NCBI RefSeq assembly: GCF_001509475.1
Contig: NZ_LLZG01000232.1
Span: 1-64,000 of the forward strand
Origin: Streptomyces regalis
GTDB taxonomy: Bacteria; Actinomycetota; Actinomycetes; Streptomycetales; Streptomycetaceae
Length of the DNA: 64,000 bases
Reading direction: 5' to 3'
Shown: piece by piece, positions 16,834 to 24,696 of the stretch
Numbering within the stretch: position 1 is the first letter of the stretch
How the letters are laid out: each line of letters opens with the position of its first letter
Position numbers and translations under genes: made by a program
Notes under the pieces: generated by a model
What the model was told of the DNA's origin: nothing
Seen by the model: the letters and a program-made list of their open reading frames with translations, nothing else
Databases searched by the model: none

Positions 16834-17961
16834 CTACTTCGTCACGCTCGGCGGCGTCAGCGGAGTGGCGTTCTGTGCCTGCGGTGAGGACGTGTTGGAG
16901 TACGCCGACGGCGCCGCCATGCCCGCCGTCGGGTCGGTCGCGGCCGCCTCCTCCGTCGTCAGGGGAGTGTGGCCGACGATCCGGATGTCGGCGGCGTCGA
17001 AGGCGCGCTTGATGCGCCAGCGCAGCTCGCGTTCCACCGTCAGGGACTTGCCGGGCATCGTCTTCGCGGACACCCGTACGACCATGGAGTCCAGCAGCAC
17101 GCTGTCCAGGCCGAGGACCTCGATCGGGCTCCAGAGGAGCTCGTTCCAGGGCTCCTCCTTGCTCATCTTCTCGGCGACCTCGTCAATGGTGCGCTTGACC
17201 TTGTCCAGGTCCTCGGAGGAGCGGACCGTGACGTCCACGCCGGCCGTCGACCAGCCCTGCGAGCGGTTGCCGATGCGCTTGACCTCGCCGTTGCGGACGT
17301 ACCAGATCTCGCCGTTGTCGCCGCGCAGCTTGGTCACGCGCAGGCCGACCTCGATGACCTCGCCGGAGGCGACGCCCGCGTCGACCGAGTCGCCGACGCC
17401 GTACTGGTCCTCCAGGATCATGAAGACGCCGGAGAGGAAGTCGGTGACCAGGTTGCGGGCGCCGAAGCCGATCGCCACGCCCGCCACACCGGCGGAGGCC
17501 AGCAGCGGGGCCAGGTTGATGTCGAACGTGGAGAGGATCATCAGGGCCGCGGTGCCCATGATCAGGAAGCTCGCCACCGAGCGCAGGACCGAGCCGATCG
17601 CCTGCGAGCGCTGACGGCGGCGCTCGACATTGACCAGCAGGCCGCCGAGGGCCGTGCCGTCCACCGCCTGGGCGGTGCGGTTCATCCGGTCGATGAGCTT
17701 GGTGATCGCCCGCCGGATCGCCACTCTCAGCACCGCTGCGATCACCAGGATCAGCAGGACCTTCAGACCTATCGCGAGCCAGGTCGACCAGTTCTGCTCG
17801 ACCCAGCTCGCGGCCTGGGTCGCGCTCTCGTGGGCGTCCTGGATCGAGGGAACCGCCGGGGGCGTCGTCTCCGACGGGGACGGCGAGGGGGTCGAACCGG
17901 CGGCCAGTAGGACGGCGGGCAAGGACACGGCTGGTACCTCCAGTGCAGCGGCCCGCCCCAC
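16834..17961 (-). CDS. Small-conductance mechanosensitive channel (MscS family)
   Basis: A 375-residue membrane protein. An N-terminal Ser/Pro-rich segment is followed by helices near 62-82 and 128-150, a pore-lining helix with the Gly/Ala pattern LLASAGVAGVAIGFGARN (about 152-169) and the MscS beta domain (FLSGVFMILEDQYGVGD, then GEVIEVGLRVTKLR). The C-terminus is a low-complexity tail. It releases solutes on hypo-osmotic shock. Confidence 0.9.
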   Translation of the reverse strand: MGRAAALEVPAVSLPAVLLAAGSTPSPSPSETTPPAVPSIQDAHESATQAASWVEQNWSTWLAIGLKVLLILVIAAVLRVAIRRAITKLIDRMNRTAQAVDGTALGGLLVNVERRRQRSQAIGSVLRSVASFLIMGTAALMILSTFDINLAPLLASAGVAGVAIGFGARNLVTDFLSGVFMILEDQYGVGDSVDAGVASGEVIEVGLRVTKLRGDNGEIWYVRNGEVKRIGNRSQGWSTAGVDVTVRSSEDLDKVKRTIDEVAEKMSKEEPWNELLWSPIEVLGLDSVLLDSMVVRVSAKTMPGKSLTVERELRWRIKRAFDAADIRIVGHTPLTTEEAAATDPTAGMAAPSAYSNTSSPQAQNATPLTPPSVTK

Positions 17962-18075
17962 CGGCAGATGGTCAAGGTCACGAAAAGGTCACCAGCAGGG
18001 CAGGTTCACCACACTATCGGGGCATCGTGTGTGGATCGGCGCCATGTTCGAGGGAGGAACCGTGCCCACCTGGGG

Positions 18076-18192
18076 ATGAACTGGTGGGATGAACAGTTCG
18101 TCATCCTGGGGATGAATCAGATGTGGTCGAAAACACTCCCAGCCCGTTACCGGGACATGGTGGCGCTTTCACCAGGCAAGAGGGGAGACTGA
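18076..18192 (+). CDS. Possible small ORF upstream of the HNH gene
   Basis: A 38-codon frame (MNWWDEQFVILGMNQMW...) starting with an ATG that overlaps the TGA of a five-codon upstream frame (GTG at 18062, VPTWG). That frame has a strong site, GGGAGGA, just before it. The peptide is Trp- and Met-rich in its first half. The ribosome site and ATGA coupling are real in the sequence, but coding potential cannot be judged at this length. It could be a leader for the downstream HNH gene or chance. Confidence 0.3.
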   Translation: MNWWDEQFVILGMNQMWSKTLPARYRDMVALSPGKRGD

Positions 18193-18245
18193 CTACAGAT
18201 CGTCCCGGCGCGAGCCACGCGCCGCCGACGCCCAAGGAGGCATCC

Positions 18246-18782
18246 GTGCCGCATGTCCTGGTCCTCAACGCGTCGTACGAGCCTCTCGGCGTCGTACCGC
18301 TCCGCCGCGCGCTCGTCCTCGTCCTCGAGAACAAGGCCGTATGCCTCGAGGAGTCCGGCGCCTTCATGCACAGCGCAACCGTCACAGTCCCCGCACCCAG
18401 CGTGGTCCGGCTCAAGCGATTCGTCCGGGTTCCCTATCGGGGGCCCGTTCCTCTTACCCGCAGGGCGCTCTTCGCGCGCGACGGGGGCCGGTGCATGTAC
18501 TGCGGTGGCGTCGCAACCAGCGTCGACCACGTCATCCCGCGCAGCCGCGGGGGCAAGCACGTCTGGGACAACGTGGTGGCCTCGTGCCGCCGCTGCAACC
18601 ACGTGAAGGCCGACCGACACCTCTTCGAGATCGGCTGGCGGCTACGCCACAAACCTGCTCCACCCACCGGTCTCGCCTGGCGCATCATCGGCACCGGGCA
18701 TAGGGACCCGCGCTGGCTGCCGTACTTGCAGCCGTTCGGCGCGGAGGACGCCATGGCCCGGATCGACGGCATTTCCGCCTGA
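18246..18782 (+). CDS. HNH endonuclease family protein
   Basis: A 178-residue protein with an HNH fold: CMYCGG (about 79-84), DHVIPRSRGGKH (His and catalytic region) and CRRCNHVKADR, giving a two-CxxC zinc site around the ββα-metal motif. This is the widespread chromosomal actinobacterial type starting VLVLNASYEPLGVV, whose role is unknown. I chose the GTG at 18246 because AAGGAGG lies five bases upstream at 18234-18240; the longer frame from 18123 has no such support. Confidence 0.85.
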   Translation: MPHVLVLNASYEPLGVVPLRRALVLVLENKAVCLEESGAFMHSATVTVPAPSVVRLKRFVRVPYRGPVPLTRRALFARDGGRCMYCGGVATSVDHVIPRSRGGKHVWDNVVASCRRCNHVKADRHLFEIGWRLRHKPAPPTGLAWRIIGTGHRDPRWLPYLQPFGAEDAMARIDGISA

Positions 18783-18825
18783 CGACCCGGGCCTTCGCAT
18801 ACCCGGCGTGCCATGCGTACGGCAT

Positions 18826-18859
18826 CCGGCCCCGAGGGTCCCCCGTACCCCGGGGCCGG
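18826..18859. terminator. Hairpin between convergent HNH and ABC permease genes
   Basis: CCGGCCCCG (18826-18834) pairs perfectly with CGGGGCCGG (18851-18859) around a 16-base loop. It lies between two convergent genes. There is no U-run, as is common in Streptomyces terminators. Confidence 0.5.
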
Positions 18860-18885
18860 ACGGTCGCGCGGCCGCCGGGCCGTTC

Positions 18886-18955
18886 TCACACGTACCGGCT
18901 CACACGTACCGCCTCACACGTACCGCCTCACACGTACCGCCTCACACGTACCGCA
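18886..18955. repeat. Five tandem copies of a 14-bp repeat at the permease gene end
   Basis: Units of tcacacgtaccgcc run head to tail at 18886, 18900, 18914, 18928 and 18942, differing only at their last bases. The last unit (18942-18955) encodes the permease C-terminus and its stop codon (minus strand ...RYV-stop). The other four units lie immediately beyond the stop. Confidence 0.9.
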
Positions 18956-20306
18956 GCTCCGCCGGCCGCACCGAGCGGTGCAGCAGGGGCAGTGACGTGG
19001 CCGAGGCCAGCAGGCAGGTGGCATACACGGCCACCGGGACCAGCACCGGCACCAGTGGAATCGCCCCGACGGCGTCGTCGATCATCGTGGCCCAGCCCAC
19101 GTAGATCGCCGTGCCGCCGGCGCCCGCCAGCAGGAGCGCCGGTGCGAGCGGCAGCGCGGTCTCCAGGAGCAGCGCCCGGCCGAGCACGCTCTGCGGCACC
19201 CCTGCCGCGGCCTGCGCAGCCAGTCCCCGGCGCCGGGTGGCCAGCGCCTCGGCGGTGCCCACGGCCAGGGCCGACAGGGTCAGCGCCAGGGCGATCAGGA
19301 TCGCGGCGCCGCTGAGGTCGAGGCCGGTGGTGTAGTACGACCTGTTCTCGGCCAGGTACTCGGTGTTGTTCACCACCTGCAACAGCACCGTGCGGATGCC
19401 GGCGAAGGCTGTGCCCACGACCGTCACCAGCAGCACCGCCGCATGCGTACGGGCCGCCGCCCACGGGTCGTCCCGCAGCCGCTCCGCCGCGATCAGCAGC
19501 GCCGGGCGCTGGGCGCGGGTGGCGAGCACGGCGCCCAGCCGCCGGGACGACCAGCCCGCCAGCCACACCGCCGAGACGCCGATCAGCAGGCTGATGGCGA
19601 ACACCAGCAGGGGGGCGAGGGCCATGTCGAGGGAATTGTGGAAGAACAGGGGATCGCCGAGGAACGCGATCAGGCCGATCCCCACCGCCATCACCGCCAG
19701 AAGCACGGTCACCGCCAGGAACGCCCGCCCAGGCCCCCGCGTCGGCCGCACCCGCCGTACCCAGCCCAGCGGCGAGGCCACCACCCGCCGCAGCGACAGC
19801 GCGCTCACGGTCGCGCCCAGCACCGGGACGGCCACGGCGACCAGGGCGATGCCCAGCCACGCCAGGGGCTCGGGGTCCTGCCACACGCGCAGCAGGAGCA
19901 GTACGGAGAAGACCGTGGCCACCGCCGATCCGACCAGGCAGGCCAGCCCCGCCTCCAGAGCGGCGATCCGCCTGACCTGACGGGGCGCGGCCCCCGCGAG
20001 CCGCAGCGCGGCAAGGCGCCGGTCGCGGTGCACCGCCCCCACCCGGGCGCACTGCCCGAGGAACCCGAGCACCGGCACCAGCAGCATCAACAGGGCGATG
20101 ATCACGCCCTGCCGGTCGCTGGGCTGGTCGAGGAGCCCGGAGCCGAAGGACACCGAGTACTGCCCCCTGATCGAGATGATCGTGGCGACCGCCAGCCCGA
20201 TGCCGGTCGCGAGCGCCGCCCCGAGCGCCGTGAGCGTGATCCGCCACCACTCGCGCCGGTCGGATCCCCGGGTGAGCAGCCAGGCCAGTCGGAGGTCGGC
20301 TCTCAT
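18942..20306 (-). CDS. FtsX-like ABC transporter permease
   Basis: A 454-residue permease with about eight membrane segments in two halves, each resembling an FtsX/MacB-type domain. The start ATG at 20306 overlaps the TGA of the ATPase gene (ATGA). It is third in a PadR-ATPase-permease operon. Such exporters often pump peptides, lipids or drugs; the substrate cannot be told here. The 3' end lies in the 14-bp tandem repeat. Confidence 0.85.
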   Translation of the reverse strand: MRADLRLAWLLTRGSDRREWWRITLTALGAALATGIGLAVATIISIRGQYSVSFGSGLLDQPSDRQGVIIALLMLLVPVLGFLGQCARVGAVHRDRRLAALRLAGAAPRQVRRIAALEAGLACLVGSAVATVFSVLLLLRVWQDPEPLAWLGIALVAVAVPVLGATVSALSLRRVVASPLGWVRRVRPTRGPGRAFLAVTVLLAVMAVGIGLIAFLGDPLFFHNSLDMALAPLLVFAISLLIGVSAVWLAGWSSRRLGAVLATRAQRPALLIAAERLRDDPWAAARTHAAVLLVTVVGTAFAGIRTVLLQVVNNTEYLAENRSYYTTGLDLSGAAILIALALTLSALAVGTAEALATRRRGLAAQAAAGVPQSVLGRALLLETALPLAPALLLAGAGGTAIYVGWATMIDDAVGAIPLVPVLVPVAVYATCLLASATSLPLLHRSVRPAELRYV

Positions 20307-21001
20307 GCCGCCACCTCCAGCGGCGTCACAGCCCCGTCGGCCAGCCGCACCTCGCGGTCCGCGTACGCCGCCACCTGGGCGTCGTGGGTGATCAGCAGCA
20401 CCGCGGTGCCCGACTCGCGGGCCGTGTGCGTCAGGGCCGTCATCACCTGCTCGCTCGCCAGCGAGTCCAGCGCCCCGGTCGGCTCGTCCGCGAAGACGAT
20501 CTTCGGGCCGGTGACCAGCGCCCGGGCCAGGGCCGCCCGCTGGGCCTGGCCGCCGCTCATCTCGCCGGGCCGCAACTCCTCCTGCCCGCGCACCCCGAAC
20601 CGCTCCAGCCACTCACCGGCCTTCGCCTGCGCCTCCTGCCTGCGCGCACCGGCGAGCAGTAGCGGCAGCGCCACGTTGTCCAGGGCCGTCAGCTCCGGGA
20701 TCAGCTGCCCGAACTGGAAGACCACGCCGAACTCGGTACGCCGCAACTCGCTCAACCGCTGCTCGGGCAACTGGTCCAGCCGCTCCCCGCCGTACGTCAC
20801 CGAGCCGGTGTCCGGGCGGACGATGCCGGCCAGGCAGTGCAGCAGCGTGGACTTCCCGCTGCCGCTGGCGCCGGTGACGGCGAGGATCTCGCCCGCCCTC
20901 AGCTCGACGGAGGCGCCGCGCAGGGCCTCGGTCCTGCCGTGTGCCTTGACGAGGTCACGGGCCGCCAGAAGCGGCACCGTGCTCCGTCCTGTGTTGCTCA
21001 T
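20303..21001 (-). CDS. ABC transporter ATP-binding protein (MacB/LolD-type)
   Basis: A 232-residue ATPase with Walker A GASGSGKST (about 43-51), Q-loop region FQFGQLIPELT, signature MSGGQAQRAALARAL, Walker B IVFADEPTGALD and switch His in LLITHDAQV. The pattern with a nearby FtsX-like permease is typical of small efflux ABC pairs. The ATG at 21001 overlaps the padR stop (ATGA). Confidence 0.9.
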   Translation of the reverse strand: MSNTGRSTVPLLAARDLVKAHGRTEALRGASVELRAGEILAVTGASGSGKSTLLHCLAGIVRPDTGSVTYGGERLDQLPEQRLSELRRTEFGVVFQFGQLIPELTALDNVALPLLLAGARRQEAQAKAGEWLERFGVRGQEELRPGEMSGGQAQRAALARALVTGPKIVFADEPTGALDSLASEQVMTALTHTARESGTAVLLITHDAQVAAYADREVRLADGAVTPLEVAA

Positions 21002-21531
21002 GCTGCGTCGACCTCCGCGGTCAAAGTGGTGAGCCGGGCCGCCGTGGTCGTCATCCAGCGGAGGTCGGCGTCGAGGTGGTTGAGGGCGTAGTCCGCCGAG
21101 AGGACGGTCGCGAGATCGGTGCCCTGTGCGGTCTTGACCGCCGTGAGCTCCCGCATCCGTTCCATGTGGGCGGCACGCTGGGCGCGCAGATAGGCCTCGG
21201 GGTCGCCGCCGGACAGGATCGACACGACGACCTTGGCGAAGATGTCGTTCGTCACGAACGGCGCGGGCGGCGCGATCTCCCCGGCCCACTTGGCCAGTTC
21301 GCGCGCTCCGTCGTCCGTCGAGCGGTACGTGGTGCGTTCCGGGCCGCCGTCCGAGTCGGTGCCGTCGACCTCGGCGAGGCCGTCGCGGGCCAGGCGCTGC
21401 AAGGTCGTATAGACCTGCCCGTAGGCCAGCGGGCGGGCCTGCGGGAAGCGTTCGTCGTGGCGTCGCTTGAGGTCGTAGCCATGGCTCGGCCCCGTGGCGA
21501 GCAGCCCCAAAAGGATGTGGCGGGTGCTCAT
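20998..21531 (-). CDS. PadR-family transcriptional regulator
   Basis: A 177-residue regulator with the PadR winged helix (MSTRHILLGLLATGPSHGYD, then YGQVYTTLQRLARDGLAE) and C-terminal helical dimerisation region. It heads the ABC operon and probably represses it. I prefer the ATG at 21531, which begins the family consensus and has a -10-like CATAAT seven bases upstream (leaderless). The ATG at 21540 lies next to the operator and is less likely. Confidence 0.85.
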   Translation of the reverse strand: MSTRHILLGLLATGPSHGYDLKRRHDERFPQARPLAYGQVYTTLQRLARDGLAEVDGTDSDGGPERTTYRSTDDGARELAKWAGEIAPPAPFVTNDIFAKVVVSILSGGDPEAYLRAQRAAHMERMRELTAVKTAQGTDLATVLSADYALNHLDADLRWMTTTAARLTTLTAEVDAA

Positions 21532-21541
21532 GCCGATCATT

Positions 21542-21565
21542 ATGTACTGAGTACATGTACTGAGT
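21542..21565. promoter_or_regulatory. PadR operator candidate overlapping the promoter
   Basis: ATGTACTGAGTACAT (21542-21556) is a perfect 7+1+7 palindrome. Its left part, ATGTACTGAGT, recurs at 21555-21565, which also creates GTACATGTAC. PadR proteins classically bind ATGT/ACAT-type palindromes. The site covers the predicted -10 of the padR-ABC operon, so autorepression is likely. Confidence 0.75.
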
Positions 21566-21726
21566 GAATAGTGATCAGTAAATTAATCCGACAGGGAGGG
21601 TGTGTGGAGCAGAATGTGCGGCACGGAATGTGACGCGAGGCATGTTGTTCGCTTCCGGACGTCTGTCCCCGCGCCTGGTGGGTAGGGCTGCGGTAACCCG
21701 CACGCCGTACTAGAAGAGGAGGCCCC

Positions 21727-22005
21727 GTGCCCACAGCATCGGCCCTGTCCAAACCCGAGGCGCCCAGCGAGCCCGAGATGTACGAAGGCGTCTTCACCGA
21801 ACCGGAGATGCCCGACTGCGTCTTCAGCGCCGAGGGCGCCTACGCCGAGACCCCCCTCACCAGCGAACCGCCCCTCCCCGATGTCGAGCCCCTCACCAGC
21901 GAGCCGCCGCTCGCCGACGCCGCGCCGCTGACCAGTGAGGCGGCGACCTGGGACATGGGTATGGACACCGGTATGGACATGGACATGGACTTTCCGAGGT
22001 CGTAG
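21727..22005 (+). CDS. Small acidic repeat protein coupled to malQ
   Basis: A 92-residue, strongly acidic protein from a GTG preceded by GAGGAGG. Residues about 41-76 contain three near-identical 12-residue units built on PLTSE (TPLTSEPPLPDV, EPLTSEPPLADA, APLTSEAATWDM). These are followed by a Met-Asp run (GMDTGMDMDMD). There is one Cys and no signal peptide. Its TAG is followed directly by the malQ ATG, so the two are co-translated. I recognise no family. A structural or regulatory partner of the glucanotransferase, or an unrelated peptide, are both possible. Confidence 0.6.
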   Translation: MPTASALSKPEAPSEPEMYEGVFTEPEMPDCVFSAEGAYAETPLTSEPPLPDVEPLTSEPPLADAAPLTSEAATWDMGMDTGMDMDMDFPRS

Positions 22006-24177
22006 ATGACAGCAGAGCGGTCGGCCGAAACCCCTGCTGGGGGGCCTGGGGGGCCTAGGGGGCCTGGGGGACCTGAAGGTCTTGAGGGCCCCGAGGATCT
22101 GCCCTCCCATGACCTGGCCCGCCTCGCCGAGCTGTACGGCGTCGCCACCTCCTACCAGCCCTCCGCCGACCGTACGGTCACGGCCCCCGCCGCCGCGCTC
22201 ACCCTCGCCCTGACCGCCCTCGACGTCGACACGACCACACCCGGGGCCGTCGCTGCCGCGCTCACCGCGCGGGAGCGGGAGCTGCGCGAGCGGCTGCTGC
22301 CGCCGACGGTGGTGTGCTGGAGCGGGGCCGACCCCGAGGCGCCGGCCACGCTGCCGTCGCTGCCGGCCGGTACCCGGCTGCACATCGAGACCGAACAGGG
22401 CGAGACCCGCACTGCCGTCGACCAACTCCCGCCCGGCGTCCACCACTTGACCGTGACCGCCCCCGACGGCCGTACGGTGACCAGCCACCTGGTCGTCGCC
22501 CCACCTCGCCTGCCTACGCCCCCCGGACGCTCGTACGGCCTCCTCGTCCAGCTGTACTCCCTCCTCTCCCGCCGCTCCTGGGGCATGGGCGACCTCGGCG
22601 ACCTCGGCGAACTCGCCGCCTGGGCCGGACGGGCGCTCGGCGCCGGATTCGTGCAGGTCAACCCGCTGCACGCGGCCGTACCGGGAGCGCCGACCGACCC
22701 TTCCCCCTACCGCCCCTCCTCCCGCCGCTTCCCCGACCCGGTGCACCTGCGGGTCGAGGACGTGCCCGAGTTCGCGTACGTCGAGGACCGCGAGCGGGTG
22801 CGAGGGCTGCTGGAGCGGGCCGGGCGGCTGCGGGAAGCGGTGCTGGAGAAGGGGGAGTTGATCGACCGGGACGCGGTGTGGGAGGCGAAGCGGGAGGCGC
22901 TGGAGCTGGTGCGGGAGGTGCCGCTCGGGCCGGGGCGACGGGCCGCGTACGTCGACTTCCTCGCGCAGGAGGGGCAGGCGCTGGAGGACCACGCCACGTG
23001 GTGCGCGCTGGCTGAGGTGCACGGCTCGGACTGGCTCCGGTGGCCGGAGGGGCTACGGGATCCGCGGTCGCCGGAAACCGCCCGCGCGCGGGGCGAACTG
23101 ATGGACCGGGTCGACTTCCAGTGCCGTCTCGCCTGGCTCACCGACGGCCAGCTGACCGCCGCCCAGCGGGTCGCGCGGGAAGCGGGGATGGGAGTCGGGA
23201 TCGTGCACGACCTCGCGGTCGGCGTGCACCCGGGGGGCGCGGACGCCTGGGCGCAGCAGGAGTACTTCGCCGCCGGGATGTCGGTGGGCGCCCCGCCGGA
23301 CGCCTTCAATGCCCGCGGCCAGGACTGGGGACTGCCGCCCTGGCGACCGGACCGGCTGGCCGAGTCCGGGTACGAGCCGTACCGCCGGCTGCTCAGGGCG
23401 CTCTTCCGCTACGCGGGCGCGCTGCGGATCGACCACGTCATGGGGCTGTTCCGGCTGTGGTGGGTGCCGCAGGGGCATGCGCCGACGGAGGGGACGTACG
23501 TCCGTTACGACGCCGAGGCCATGCTCGCGATCCTGGTGCTGGAGGCCTCCCGGGCCGGGGCGGTGGTGATCGGGGAGGACCTCGGCACGGTGGAGCCGGG
23601 TGTGCGGGAGACGCTGCGCGCGCGGGGCGTGCTCGGCACCTCGGTGCTGTGGTTCGAGCGGGACTGGGACGGCGACGGCCGTCCGCTGCCGCCGGACTCC
23701 TGGCGCGCCGACTGCCTCGCCACCGCCACCACCCACGACCTGCCGCCCACCGCGGCCCGCCTCACCGGCGAACACGTCCAACTCCGCGACAGCCTCGGCC
23801 TGTTGACCCGCCCGCTGGAGCAGGAGCGGGCGGAGGCGTCGGCGGACACGGGCGAGTGGCTGGAGCTGCTCTCCCGGCTCGGCCTGCTGCGGGGCACGCA
23901 CGGCGGGCACTGCACCTCGGAGGAGGAGGCCGAGATCCAGGCCGTCCACCGCTTCCTGCTGCGCACCCCGGCCCGCATGGTCGGCATCTGGCTCCCGGAC
24001 GGCGTGGGCGACCGCCGCCCGCAGAACCTGCCGGGGACCTGGGACCAGTACCCGAACTGGCGGCTGCCGATCGCGGACGCGGAGGGCAGAGCGGTGACCT
24101 TGGAGGAACTGGCGGCGTCGGCCCGGGTACGGGCGCTGGTGGAGGTGCTGCGGGGCGAGGCGGTCCGGCGGGGGTGA
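22006..24177 (+). CDS. malQ: 4-alpha-glucanotransferase (amylomaltase, GH77)
   Basis: Cytoplasmic disproportionating enzyme of maltodextrin/glycogen metabolism, 723 residues, the long actinobacterial form with an N-terminal extension (about 1-165) before the GH77 barrel. Catalytic residues visible: nucleophile Asp476 in RIDHVMGL, acid/base Glu524 in IGEDLGTV and Asp578 in HDLP. Residues 12-32 are a Gly/Pro-rich low-complexity stretch encoded by G-rich DNA repeats. The start directly abuts the stop of the acidic repeat protein. Confidence 0.93.
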   Translation: MTAERSAETPAGGPGGPRGPGGPEGLEGPEDLPSHDLARLAELYGVATSYQPSADRTVTAPAAALTLALTALDVDTTTPGAVAAALTARERELRERLLPPTVVCWSGADPEAPATLPSLPAGTRLHIETEQGETRTAVDQLPPGVHHLTVTAPDGRTVTSHLVVAPPRLPTPPGRSYGLLVQLYSLLSRRSWGMGDLGDLGELAAWAGRALGAGFVQVNPLHAAVPGAPTDPSPYRPSSRRFPDPVHLRVEDVPEFAYVEDRERVRGLLERAGRLREAVLEKGELIDRDAVWEAKREALELVREVPLGPGRRAAYVDFLAQEGQALEDHATWCALAEVHGSDWLRWPEGLRDPRSPETARARGELMDRVDFQCRLAWLTDGQLTAAQRVAREAGMGVGIVHDLAVGVHPGGADAWAQQEYFAAGMSVGAPPDAFNARGQDWGLPPWRPDRLAESGYEPYRRLLRALFRYAGALRIDHVMGLFRLWWVPQGHAPTEGTYVRYDAEAMLAILVLEASRAGAVVIGEDLGTVEPGVRETLRARGVLGTSVLWFERDWDGDGRPLPPDSWRADCLATATTHDLPPTAARLTGEHVQLRDSLGLLTRPLEQERAEASADTGEWLELLSRLGLLRGTHGGHCTSEEEAEIQAVHRFLLRTPARMVGIWLPDGVGDRRPQNLPGTWDQYPNWRLPIADAEGRAVTLEELAASARVRALVEVLRGEAVRRG

Positions 24178-24257
24178 CGCCCGGGCGGACCGCGTCTCAT
24201 GCGGCATTCGGCACCCCGGGCGCGCGGCCCTTCCCGTCGTTCGATACTTTTGGCCCC

Positions 24258-24515
24258 GTGGACAAGAAGAACGCCCTGCGCGCCGGCGCCCTGGCTGCCG
24301 GTACGACGCTGATGATGCTGCTCATGTCGTCCCCCGCGCTCGCGCTTGCGCGTGACGACGGCGACGACCCCGGTCAGGGCCTGAGCGTCATGGAGACGCT
24401 GGGCCAGTTCGTCTTGGCCCCGATCGTGCTGTTCGCGGTCGTGGCGGGCCTCGTGATGGTCCTGGACCGCTCTTCGGACCGTCAGCCGAAGGCGAAGGCC
24501 AAGGCGAAGGCCTGA
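24258..24515 (+). CDS. Small membrane protein, function unknown
   Basis: An 85-residue protein with an N-terminal hydrophobic signal-like segment (about 8-30), a short acidic stretch, a second hydrophobic helix (about 48-68) and a Lys/Ala tail (KAKAKAKA). The GTG at 24258 has no ribosome binding site. TACTTT sits seven bases upstream, so the mRNA is probably leaderless. It lies after malQ but probably has its own promoter. Confidence 0.7.
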   Translation: MDKKNALRAGALAAGTTLMMLLMSSPALALARDDGDDPGQGLSVMETLGQFVLAPIVLFAVVAGLVMVLDRSSDRQPKAKAKAKA

Positions 24516-24606
24516 TCGGCCTCATTGGTCTGACCCGTCTGGCCTGTCTGCTGTCTGACCTGCCTGGTCTGCTTGATCAGGACTTTTCCGTCCGGTCACA
24601 GCTTCC

Positions 24607-24672
24607 CCGAGGGCGCCGACCCCGTCGCACGTACGCGCATCCGCCGTACGTGGGCGAGGCCGGCGCCCTCGG
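24607..24672. terminator. Long nested hairpin between convergent genes
   Basis: Outer arms CCGAGGGCGCCG (24607-24618) and CGGCGCCCTCGG (24661-24672) pair perfectly. Inside the 42-base loop, CACGTACG (24628-24635) and CGTACGTG (24645-24652) pair as well. The element lies between the convergent small membrane protein and the TetR gene, so a bidirectional terminator is the simplest reading. Confidence 0.6.
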
Positions 24673-24696
24673 TGTGTTCTTCGCCGTAGGCGGCGC

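Noticed and set aside
18886..18955. CRISPR or attachment-site repeat
   Set aside because: Simple head-to-tail 14-bp duplication of a gene end, no spacers, no integrase or tRNA nearby.
21727..22005. RiPP (graspetide-like) precursor
   Set aside because: The repeated Ser/Thr-Glu units suggested it, but no ATP-grasp ligase, protease or exporter lies alongside and the gene is coupled to malQ. Kept only as an unexplained repeat protein.
22314..24515. Long alternative frames within malQ
   Set aside because: Only the frame at 22006-24177 carries GH77 catalytic motifs. The frame reaching 24515 is real only from the GTG at 24258.
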